A stretch of DNA of 64,000 nt, taken from the NCBI RefSeq assembly GCF_028532485.1, contig NZ_CP116942.1, positions 2,790,001 to 2,854,000 on the forward strand, in the 5' to 3' direction. The DNA is from Iamia majanohamensis (GTDB lineage Bacteria > Actinomycetota > Acidimicrobiia > Acidimicrobiales > Iamiaceae). Position numbers and translations under genes: made by a program. The notes beneath the pieces are model-generated. The model ran no database searches. It had not been told where the DNA came from and was given only the letters and a program-made list of their open reading frames with translations. Shown piece by piece: positions 57,447-64,000 of this stretch (positions are counted from its first letter, which is position 1; each line of letters opens with the position of its first letter).

Positions 57447-59444
57447 GTGCGGGTGATCCCGCCCACCCCCACCTCCCCCTCCGGAGGGCCCTCCCGTCGT
57501 CGGCTCGGGCGGCTGACGACCGGGGTCCTCGCCCTGTCCACCCTGGTCCTGGGCACGGTGGCCACCTCCACGCCGGTCCTGGCCGACGAGGCCCCGGCGC
57601 CCGCCGAGGTCGCGACCATGCCCGGCAAGGGCACCACGGACAGCGACCAGATCGCCCTCTCCGGGCCCGACGTGGCCGCTCCCACCGAGGGCAGCGCCTC
57701 GTCGCGCACCGCGGAGGACGGCGCCCCGAAGGCGCCCGCCCCCGGCGAGACGGGGTGGACCCAGCAGATCGACCTGCTGCCGGGCACCCAGATGGTGGCC
57801 CTGTCCTGGGACGGCACCACCAGCGGGCCCGACGGGCCGGCCAGCGGCCGGGTGTCGCTCCGCTCCGGGTCCGGTGACGGGGCCTGGGGCGAGTGGATGC
57901 CGCTCGTCCCCGATCCCGCCGACCAGGGCGGCGAGGGCACCGGCCGGGTGGGCAGCGACATCGTGTGGCTGGGCGCCGACGGCGCCGACCGGGTCGAGGT
58001 GCGCATCGACGCCGGGCCCCTCGTCGAGCTCGAGCTGCTGCGGATGCGCTACCACGAGGGCCAGCCCGTCCCCGTCGAGGACGCGGCCGGCGACGCCGGG
58101 CGCAGCGCCGAGGGCAAGGCCGCCCTCCCCACCATCCGGCCCCGGAGCGCCTGGGCCACCCGCGGCTGGGCCTCGGGCAACAGCGGCTGCGGCTCGGCCC
58201 CGTCGGTCGCCTCGCGGCTCCAGCACGTGGTGATCCACCACACCGCCAGCACGAACTCCTACACCCAGGCCCAGGTGCCCGGGCTCCTCGACGGCATCCG
58301 GGCCTACCACCAGTCGTCGCTCGGCTGGTGCGACACCGCCTACAACTTCATCGTCGACCGCTTCGGCGGCATCTGGCAGGGCCGGGCCGGCGACGTGACC
58401 AAGGCCGTCATCGGCGGCCACGCCCAGGGGTTCAACACCGGCAGCACCGGCATCGCCCTGCTCGGCCAGTTCCAGCCCGGCGCCACGCCGGCCTCGGGGT
58501 CGCCCACGTCGGCGATGCTCGACGCCACCGCCCGGTTCCTGGCGTGGAAGCTCGACCTCCACGGCCTGGACCCCAACGGCACCACCACCGTGACCAGCGG
58601 CGGCAGCAGCCGCTACAGCTCCGGCACCCGCGTCACCCTGCCCATCGTCAACCCCCACCTGTCGACGGGCTACACCGCCTGCCCCGGGACCAACGTGACC
58701 AGCCAGATGGGCTGGCTCCGCAGCAAGGCCGCGGCCTACATGTCCGGCGGCGGGGGTGGAGGGGGCGGCGGCCCCATCGTGACCGACTGGACCCCGTTCC
58801 GCACCGTCGAGGACCTCGTCTACCGCCAGTACGTGGACTTCCTCCGCAACGCCGGCACCTACTCGGGGCGCCAGTGGTGGCACGAGAACCTGGCCAGCGG
58901 GGCCACCCACCGCAACGCCCTGGTCGTGAGCCTGCTCGGCTCGGGCCAGCTCCAGGACCGGTCCGCCTCCAGCGTGCGCCTGTACCTGGCCTACTTCGGC
59001 CGCATCCCCGACCACTCCGGCCTCCGGTTCTGGTGGGGGGAGATGGACCGGGGCAAGGGGCTCCGCAACGTGTCGGCCGCCTTCGCCCGCTCCCCCGAGT
59101 TCATCGACCGCTACGGCCGCCTCAGCGACGACCAGTACGTGGACCTGGTGTACCGCAACGTCCTGGGCCGGGCCCCGGACCCGGACGGCTACGCCTTCTG
59201 GACCGGTCGCCTGCGGGCCAAGCAGGAGAGCCGGGGCGGGCTCATGACCCTCTTCTCGGAGTCGAGCGAGTACCGCCGCCAGCGGGGCGACGTGGTCGAC
59301 GTGGTCATCACCCACGAGGCCATGCTCGGGCGGGGCATCGGCACGGCGTCGATGATGCAGTGGGTGGACCGGGTCCACACCGACCGCACCGCCCTCATCA
59401 GCACCCTGTTCGCCTCCTCGGAGTACGCGACCCGCGTCCGCTAG
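57447..59444 (+). CDS. Secreted PGRP-type N-acetylmuramoyl-L-alanine amidase with DUF4214 repeats
   Basis: The 665-residue protein has a signal peptide (LTTGVLALSTLVLGTVATST, cleavage near VLADEA), a beta-rich region and a PGRP/amidase domain (~225-435). That domain has HVVIHHTASTNSY (zinc His), YNFIVDRFGGIWQGRAG, GGHAQGFNTGSTGIALLG and NPHLSTGYTACPG (zinc His/Cys). After a Gly-rich linker come about three DUF4214 repeats of ~65 residues (YRQYVDFLRNAGTYSGRQWW; YLAYFGRIPDHSGLRFWW; YRNVLGRAPDPDGYAFWTGR). It cleaves peptidoglycan stems; DUF4214 may bind the surface. Confidence 0.9.
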   Translation: MRVIPPTPTSPSGGPSRRRLGRLTTGVLALSTLVLGTVATSTPVLADEAPAPAEVATMPGKGTTDSDQIALSGPDVAAPTEGSASSRTAEDGAPKAPAPGETGWTQQIDLLPGTQMVALSWDGTTSGPDGPASGRVSLRSGSGDGAWGEWMPLVPDPADQGGEGTGRVGSDIVWLGADGADRVEVRIDAGPLVELELLRMRYHEGQPVPVEDAAGDAGRSAEGKAALPTIRPRSAWATRGWASGNSGCGSAPSVASRLQHVVIHHTASTNSYTQAQVPGLLDGIRAYHQSSLGWCDTAYNFIVDRFGGIWQGRAGDVTKAVIGGHAQGFNTGSTGIALLGQFQPGATPASGSPTSAMLDATARFLAWKLDLHGLDPNGTTTVTSGGSSRYSSGTRVTLPIVNPHLSTGYTACPGTNVTSQMGWLRSKAAAYMSGGGGGGGGGPIVTDWTPFRTVEDLVYRQYVDFLRNAGTYSGRQWWHENLASGATHRNALVVSLLGSGQLQDRSASSVRLYLAYFGRIPDHSGLRFWWGEMDRGKGLRNVSAAFARSPEFIDRYGRLSDDQYVDLVYRNVLGRAPDPDGYAFWTGRLRAKQESRGGLMTLFSESSEYRRQRGDVVDVVITHEAMLGRGIGTASMMQWVDRVHTDRTALISTLFASSEYATRVR

Positions 59445-59478
59445 CCGCGACATCCGCCATCGGCGCCCGGGAGGCTCG

Positions 59479-59484
59479 TAGCGT
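59479..59484 (+). promoter_or_regulatory. Leaderless -10 hexamer of the YibE/F gene
   Basis: TAGCGT, 6 bases before the GTG at 59491. Confidence 0.5.
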
Positions 59485-59490
59485 CGGCGG

Positions 59491-60753
59491 GTGGCCCACG
59501 ACCACGACCACGACACCACGGACCTGGCGCCCCTCGAGGGCAGTCGCCTCGGACGGCGGCTGCGCCTCGCGGGAGGGGTGCTGCTGGCCCTCGCCGCCAT
59601 CGGCCTGGTGGTGCTCTGGCCCCGGGGCGATGCCCCCGACCTGGGCGAACCCGGCTTCCGCGAGGTCGACGCCATGGTCCTCGACGTGCGCCCGACCACG
59701 TGCCCCGGCCTCGACGTCCCCGGCGACGTCACCTGCCGCCTCGTCGAGGTCCGGGTCACCTCCGGCCCCGACGACGGCTCCTTCGGGAGCTTCGCGGTGC
59801 GCGACATCGACCCCGAGGTGCCCGATCTGGAGGCCGACGACGAGGTCGTCCTCCGCGACGCCGTCGACGCCCCCGAGGAGTTCCGCTACTCCTACTCCGA
59901 CTTCCAGCGGGCGCCGCCGCTCCTGCTGCTCGGGCTGGTCTTCGTCGTGGTGGTCGTGGTCTTCGGCCGCCTGCAGGGCGTGCGCGCCCTGCTCGGCCTG
60001 GCCGCCAGCCTCCTGCTGCTCGTGACCTTCCTCGTCCCCGCCCTGCTGCGGGGCGAGCCGGTCCTGCCCGTGGCCCTCGTCGCCGGGGTGGTCATCACCG
60101 GGCTGGCCCTCTACCTGGCCCACGGCTTCTCCACGGCCACGAGCGTGGCCTTCCTCGGCACCCTCGCCGCGCTCGTGCTGGTGACGATCCTCGCGCTGCT
60201 CGTGGTGGGGGCGGCGGACCTCACCGGCCTGGCCCAGACCGAGGCCCAGACCCTCACCATCACCGCCGAGGGCCTCGACCTGCGGGGCCTGCTCATCGCC
60301 GGCATCGTCATCGGCGTCCTCGGCAGCCTCGACGACGTCACCATCACCCAGGTCTCCGCGGTGGCCGCGCTGCGGCGGGCCGACCCGTCGCTCGGCCCGG
60401 TCGAGCTCTACCGGGAGGCCATCCGCATCGGGCGGGACCACGTCGCCTCCAGCGTCAACACCCTCGTCCTCGCCTACGCCGGCGCCAGCCTGCCCCTGCT
60501 GCTGTTCTTCGCCCAGAGCTCGCGGGACGCCTCCCGGGTGATCACCGGTGAGGTCGTGGCGGTGGAGATCGTCCGCATGCTCGTCGGCTCCATCGGGCTG
60601 GTGGCCGCCGTGCCCCTCACCACGGTCGTGGCCGCCTGGGCCCTCACCCGGGAGACGGCCGGGATGGCCACCGCGCCGGAGGCGACCCCCGCCCGTCGGG
60701 AGGGCCGGCCCCTCGACTGGGACGACTTCGGCCCCGCCGACGACCTGGCCTGA
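59491..60753 (+). CDS. YibE/F family membrane protein
   Basis: The 420-residue protein starts with a His/Asp run (MAHDHDHDTTDLA) and one helix, then a soluble beta domain (~55-130). About seven transmembrane helices follow, with LDDVTITQVSAVAALRRADP and RIGRDHVASSVNTLVLAYAG between helices. This is the YibE/F architecture. The transport substrate is not established. The N-terminal His-rich stretch could bind metal, which is notable next to znuA. Confidence 0.9.
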   Translation: MAHDHDHDTTDLAPLEGSRLGRRLRLAGGVLLALAAIGLVVLWPRGDAPDLGEPGFREVDAMVLDVRPTTCPGLDVPGDVTCRLVEVRVTSGPDDGSFGSFAVRDIDPEVPDLEADDEVVLRDAVDAPEEFRYSYSDFQRAPPLLLLGLVFVVVVVVFGRLQGVRALLGLAASLLLLVTFLVPALLRGEPVLPVALVAGVVITGLALYLAHGFSTATSVAFLGTLAALVLVTILALLVVGAADLTGLAQTEAQTLTITAEGLDLRGLLIAGIVIGVLGSLDDVTITQVSAVAALRRADPSLGPVELYREAIRIGRDHVASSVNTLVLAYAGASLPLLLFFAQSSRDASRVITGEVVAVEIVRMLVGSIGLVAAVPLTTVVAAWALTRETAGMATAPEATPARREGRPLDWDDFGPADDLA

Positions 60754-60817
60754 GGCCCCGCCCACCCGGTCGGTGGGCCCCACCCGTCGTGGCCGCCCTC
60801 CGCGAGGCCGCCGGCGG

Positions 60818-61021
60818 TCAGGGACGGAGGGCGGCGGCCTCGTCGAGGAGGCCGGCCGGGACCGTGACCGACGGCGTCAGCACCGTGCGGGTGCGGGGGT
60901 CGACCCGGGCCTCGGCCCCGCCGGGGTGGAACCGGATGGTGACGGTGCCGTCGACCTCCAGGACCAGGGTGTGGGTGGTGCGGCCCTGGCAGTCGAGCAC
61001 GAGGGCACGGGCGAGCTCCAC
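60818..61021 (-). CDS. Small hypothetical protein downstream of znuA
   Basis: The 67-residue protein (MELARALVLDCQGRTTHTLV, then VDGTVTIRFHPGGAEARVDP) looks like a small beta-sheet domain with no recognised family. It begins 10 bases after the znuA stop on the same strand, so it is probably co-transcribed. Coding status rests on frame and context only. Confidence 0.5.
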   Translation of the reverse strand: MELARALVLDCQGRTTHTLVLEVDGTVTIRFHPGGAEARVDPRTRTVLTPSVTVPAGLLDEAAALRP

Positions 61022-61031
61022 GGGACCGGCC

Positions 61032-62105
61032 TCAGGTCAGGGCGTCGACGATGCGCTCGGCGTTGGTGCGCACCATGGCGTCGTAGGTCTCGCCGTCGGA
61101 GCCCTCCTCGCCGAGGGACTCGGTGTAGAGCGCGACCACCTCGACGTCGCCGACCTCGGAGGCCAGGGCGTCGGACAGGCTCTCGGGCGAGGACACGTCG
61201 GCGAAGATGGCCGGGACGCCCTCGGCCTCCAGCGTCGAGGCCAGCTCGTCGAGCTCCCCGGCGCTGGGCTCGGCGCCCGTCGACCCCCCGGGGACGACCG
61301 CGCCCACGACCTCGAAGCCGTAGCGGTCGGCGAAGTAGCCGAACACCTCGTGGTTGGTGACCAGCTTGCGGTCCTCGGCCGGGACCGCCGCCAGGACGTC
61401 CTCCACCTCGGCGTCGAGGGCCTCCAGGGCCGCGACCTCGGCCGCCGCCGACCCCCGGAAGGCCTCGGTGTCGAGGGCCGGCACCTCGGTGCCCAGGAAC
61501 TCGGCGATGCCCTCGGCGGCCACCGCCATCCGGGCCGGGTCGGTGAAGAAGTGCGGGTCGACGTCGCCGTGGTCGTGCTCACCCTCGGCGTGCTCCTCGT
61601 CCCCGGCGTGCTCGCCCTCGCCCTCGTGCTCACCCTCGTCGGCGTGCTCCTCGTCCCCGGCGTGCTCGCCCTCGCCCTCGTCGGCGTGCTCCTCGTCCCC
61701 GACGTGCTCGCCGTCCTCGTGCGCGTGCGCGGTCGCCTCGAGGGGCTCCACGGCCTCCAGCGCCTCGTAGGTGGGCACACCGTCGGACTCCGCCGCCTCC
61801 AGGCCGTCGAGCATCCCCTCCTCGAAGCCGCCCCCGTTGGTGACCAGTGCGTCCGCCTCGCGGACCTCGGCGGCCTGCTGGGCCGAGAGCGACGTCTGGT
61901 GCGGGTCGGCGCCCGGCGGCATGAGCACCACCACCTCCGCCTGGTCGCCGACCATCTCCTCGACCACGTCCCCCAGCAGCGAGGTGGTGACCGCCACCGT
62001 CGGCCCGGCACCGGACGCCCCGCCCCCGTCGTCGCTGCCGCAGCCGACCGCAGCCAGGGCCAGCACGGCGGCGGGGACGACGAGGAGGGGACGGACACGG
62101 CGCAT
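61032..62105 (-). CDS. znuA: Zinc ABC transporter substrate-binding lipoprotein ZnuA
   Basis: The 357-residue protein has a lipobox (VLALAAVGCGS), the first metal ligand in MPPGADPHQTSLS, a second in DVDPHFFTDPARMAVAA, KLVTNHEVFGYFADRYGFEV (third His) and IFADVSSPES (Asp/Glu). An unusually long His/Glu/Asp-rich loop (residues ~130-180) is built from imperfect repeats of GEHAGDEEHADEGE. The family binds zinc or manganese outside the membrane for uptake. No znuB or znuC gene is in the window. The ATG has a weak CTCCCCC-flanked start and a Zur-like box upstream. Confidence 0.92.
   Translation of the reverse strand: MRRVRPLLVVPAAVLALAAVGCGSDDGGGASGAGPTVAVTTSLLGDVVEEMVGDQAEVVVLMPPGADPHQTSLSAQQAAEVREADALVTNGGGFEEGMLDGLEAAESDGVPTYEALEAVEPLEATAHAHEDGEHVGDEEHADEGEGEHAGDEEHADEGEHEGEGEHAGDEEHAEGEHDHGDVDPHFFTDPARMAVAAEGIAEFLGTEVPALDTEAFRGSAAAEVAALEALDAEVEDVLAAVPAEDRKLVTNHEVFGYFADRYGFEVVGAVVPGGSTGAEPSAGELDELASTLEAEGVPAIFADVSSPESLSDALASEVGDVEVVALYTESLGEEGSDGETYDAMVRTNAERIVDALT
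61566..61715 (-). repeat. Repeat encoding the His/Glu-rich loop of ZnuA
   Basis: Imperfect ~42-bp units with shared ctcctcgtccccggcgtgct segments recur about three times. They encode the metal-chelating loop. Confidence 0.75.
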
Positions 62106-62148
62106 GGGGGAGACCTCGGGGGGTGCGAGCGGGACAGCGGCACCATAA

Positions 62149-62163
62149 CGAGATTCATTCTCA
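62149..62163. promoter_or_regulatory. Zur-like box upstream of znuA
   Basis: TGAGAATGAATCTCG on the minus strand matches TGAAAATGATTTTCA, the Streptomyces-type Zur site as I recall it, at 11 of 15 positions. It is the most AT-rich stretch nearby and lies 43 bases before the ATG. Confidence 0.55.
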
Positions 62164-62204
62164 CTCTCAACCCGGAGCGGACCGATCCGGAGACGCACGA
62201 CCCC

Positions 62205-62480
62205 TCAGGGGCGGTCCCGCGCCTCCAGCTCGGCCCGCAGGAGCTCGATCTCGGCCATCAGCTCGGCCCGGGTCCGCTCCAGCTCGTCGCGCAGCTGCTC
62301 CACCTGGCCCGCGGTGGCCGCTGCGGCCCGGTCCCCCACCCGGTCCAGCACCCGCCCGGCGGCGTGGCGGGCGGCGGCCCGGGCCCGGGCCGTCGGGCCC
62401 TCGGCCGCCGGGGTGTCGTCGGGCGGCGGCGCCCCCAGGTGGGTGGCACTGGCGAGGCGGATGGCGGGGTGCAGGGTCAC
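62205..62480 (-). CDS. Small coiled-coil protein
   Basis: The 91-residue protein ends in a strong heptad-rich coiled coil (TAGQVEQLRDELERTRAELM then AEIELLRAELEARD). The N-terminal half is Ala/Arg-rich. The GTG start overlaps the stop of the preceding gene (GTGA). No family is recognised. Coupling to glycosyltransferase genes suggests a role in the same surface-glycan unit. Confidence 0.6.
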   Translation of the reverse strand: MTLHPAIRLASATHLGAPPPDDTPAAEGPTARARAAARHAAGRVLDRVGDRAAAATAGQVEQLRDELERTRAELMAEIELLRAELEARDRP

Positions 62481-63301
62481 GGTGCTCCCGGGGCGGTGGG
62501 GGTGGGGGCGAAGAGGTCGGTGGCGGCGCGGGCCCGGGCCCGGACGGGGGCGCCGGGGGCGGTGCCCAGGTCCTCGAGGGCGGCCTCGAGCCTGCGGAGC
62601 GGGGTCGGTCGAGGTCCGAGCCCCCACCGGTCGAGGAGGGCGGCGGCGGTGACCTCGGGGTCGAGCCGGCGCTCGGCCAGGGCCCTCCCCCGGCGGGAGA
62701 GGGCGGCGGCCCGGGCCTCGTCGGCGGCCAGGGCGACGGCGACGGCGCGGTCGCCCACCTCGAGGTCGCGCCCCGGCTCGGCGCCGACCGCGGCGGCGGC
62801 CGAGGCGTCGGTGACCGTGGGGCACCCGAGGGCGAGGGCGACGGGCAGGTCGCGCCGCTCGACCACCGCGGCGGCGGCCACCGCCAGGGCGGTGGGCACG
62901 TCGAGGGGGTCGAGGGCCAGGGTGTCGACCACCAGGTCGGGGTCCAGCCCCAGGCGCTCGCGCCACCGGCGGCGGACGTGGGGGGCGACGGGCGGCAGGG
63001 CCGCGGTGGCGACCACGTCGGGACCGGGACGGACGAGGGGCTGGCCGAGCGCGGAGCCGTCGGCGGCCCGCACCAGCACCAGGTCCCCGTCGACGACGGC
63101 GGTGGGCCGGCCCGGCGCCGGCCCACCCGCCGCGGGGTGGGTGAGGAGGAGGGCGTCGGCCTCGGGGGCCCGGCCCGAGGCCCGCACCGTCGCCCGGCGG
63201 GCCAGGGCGGCGACCAGCGGACGGGCCGCCGCCGTCGTGCCCGGCCGCGCGACCAGGCCGACCACCGGTCGGCGGTCCTCCGAGACCGGGGCTGCGCTCA
63301 C
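62477..63301 (-). CDS. Unassigned protein coupled to a glycosyltransferase gene
   Basis: The 274-residue protein (VVGLVARPGTTAAARPLVAA, GLDPDLVVDTLALDPLDVPT, LPVALALGCPTVTDASAAAA, LSRRGRALAERRLDPEVTAA) has the alternating alpha/beta texture and C-terminal helix style of GT-B proteins. It lacks the usual EX7E and substrate motifs. It may be a degenerate or non-catalytic glycosyltransferase. The GTG start and its stop form GTGA overlaps with both neighbours, showing a tight operon. Confidence 0.55.
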   Translation of the reverse strand: MSAAPVSEDRRPVVGLVARPGTTAAARPLVAALARRATVRASGRAPEADALLLTHPAAGGPAPGRPTAVVDGDLVLVRAADGSALGQPLVRPGPDVVATAALPPVAPHVRRRWRERLGLDPDLVVDTLALDPLDVPTALAVAAAAVVERRDLPVALALGCPTVTDASAAAAVGAEPGRDLEVGDRAVAVALAADEARAAALSRRGRALAERRLDPEVTAAALLDRWGLGPRPTPLRRLEAALEDLGTAPGAPVRARARAATDLFAPTPTAPGAP

Positions 63302-64000
63302 CCCGCCGCGCCGAGCAGGCGCTCGACGACCTCCGGCCACCCGAGGGCGTCCGCCCGCTCCCGCCCCGCCGCACCCATGCGGGCGGCCAGCTCGCGGTCG
63401 CCGGCCAGCCGGTCGACGGCGGCGCCCAGCTCCTCGGGGCTGCCGTCGGTGACGATGCCGGTCTCCCCGTCGGTCACCCACTCGAGCACCCCGCCGGCGT
63501 CGGCGGTGGTGATGACCGGGCGGCCGGCCAGGAAGGCCTGGAGGGTCACGTAGCCGTAGTCCTCGTCGTAGGGCGCGTAGAGGACGGCCAGGGCGTCGCC
63601 CAGCAGGTCGACCACGGCGTCGTCGCTCACGTAGCCCGGCATCTCCAGCCGCCCGTCGAGGCCTGCGGCCGCAGCGCGGGTGGCCAGGGCGTCGGCCTGG
63701 CTGCCCCGACCGGCGAGCACGCCGGCGACGTCGGTCGAGGCCGCCCCGAGGGCGTCGAGCAGGAGCGCGGGGCGCTTGTTGGCCTCCAGGCGCCCGATGC
63801 TGACGATGCGGTCGCCGAGCGGCGACGGGGCCAGGCGGTCGGCCAGCGGGGGCGGGTGGTGCAGCGGCTCGCTGTCGAGGCCGCAGAAGCGGGCCATGCG
63901 GTCCGACACCACCCCCGAGATGGTGAAGCGGGCGACGGCCTCGTCGAGGGCCCGGGTGTCCCAGGCGGTCAGCTGGCGCTGGACCTCGAGGCTGTCGTCG
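63298..64000 (-). CDS. Glycosyltransferase family 4 protein, 5' end outside the window
   Basis: The visible C-terminal ~234 residues contain a GT-B nucleotide-sugar domain: DRIVSIGRLEANKRPALLLD, LEMPGYVSDDAVVDLLGDAL, VLYAPYDEDYGYVTLQAFLA with the EX7E-equivalent, and GRPVITTADAGGVLEWVTDG. The frame is open to the window edge (DDSLEVQRQLTAWDTRALDE), so an internal GTG is not the real start. It is the first visible gene of a three-gene overlapping unit. Confidence 0.88.
   Translation of the reverse strand, partial: DDSLEVQRQLTAWDTRALDEAVARFTISGVVSDRMARFCGLDSEPLHHPPPLADRLAPSPLGDRIVSIGRLEANKRPALLLDALGAASTDVAGVLAGRGSQADALATRAAAAGLDGRLEMPGYVSDDAVVDLLGDALAVLYAPYDEDYGYVTLQAFLAGRPVITTADAGGVLEWVTDGETGIVTDGSPEELGAAVDRLAGDRELAARMGAAGRERADALGWPEVVERLLGAAG

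Overview
The window is GC-rich DNA of an actinobacterium. High GC, nearly continuous coding and many GTG starts point that way, as do the single-chain 2-oxoglutarate enzyme Kgd, the NucS/EndoMS mismatch endonuclease, DUF6458, DUF2505, DUF4214 and DUF222-HNH (13E12) proteins, and a UvrD2-like helicase. My best guess is a deep-branching group such as Acidimicrobiia (Iamia or Ilumatobacter relatives). That placement is inference; no rRNA gene is present to confirm it.

Layout. 0.07-5.5 kb is a conserved minus-strand block for ribosome assembly and protein targeting (ffh, rpsP, khpA, rimM, trmD, rplS, with ftsY upstream). 5.6-15.8 kb, mostly minus strand, encodes an acyltransferase with an SGNH domain, an HtrA-like protease, a secreted calcium-dependent PI-PLC, a PIG-L deacetylase, an alpha-methylacyl-CoA racemase with an alpha/beta hydrolase behind a TetR-like palindrome, a metal-receptor protein, a PH/SHOCT membrane protein and a small zincin. 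15.8-23.8 kb holds a UvrD2-like helicase, DUF2505, a hotdog thioesterase overlapping exonuclease III, an unusual NYN-S1-lysine-tail protein, an M20 peptidase and a HAD hydrolase. 23.8-25.1 kb is a DUF559/AbiEi-like gene bracketed by inverted pairs of a 42-bp palindromic repeat. 25.1-33.1 kb has an amidohydrolase with a KstR-like operator, a PH-like membrane protein, kgd, a beta-carbonic anhydrase and ettA. 33-39.8 kb has DUF998, a glycosidase pair (GH38-like and GH36-like, divergent) and a lipoprotein. 40-44 kb is sulfate activation (cysD, cysN, cysC, with cysQ on the other strand), carrying two copies of a structured ~150-bp repeat. 44.2-49.5 kb has a SpoIIE-type phosphatase, an AarF/UbiB kinase-like protein and nucS. 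49.5-54.2 kb is an accessory zone: a MazF-like/RHH pair fused in frame to a methyltransferase, a deletion scar with two gene remnants, GNAT, a sulfotransferase-like protein and a DUF222-HNH gene. 54.3-64 kb has a small P-loop kinase, a GyrI-like protein, a RibD_C reductase, glycosyltransferases, a secreted PGRP amidase with DUF4214 repeats, YibE/F and ZnuA with a Zur-like box.

The window shows a consistent expression style. Many first genes of transcription units carry a TANNNT-type -10 hexamer 6-8 bases before the start codon and no Shine-Dalgarno, which suggests leaderless mRNAs. Downstream genes are often joined by ATGA or GTGA overlaps. The strongest candidates for something undescribed are the 42-bp palindromes around the DUF559 gene, the covarying hairpin repeats after cysN and the phosphatase gene, and the NYN-S1-lysine-tail protein.
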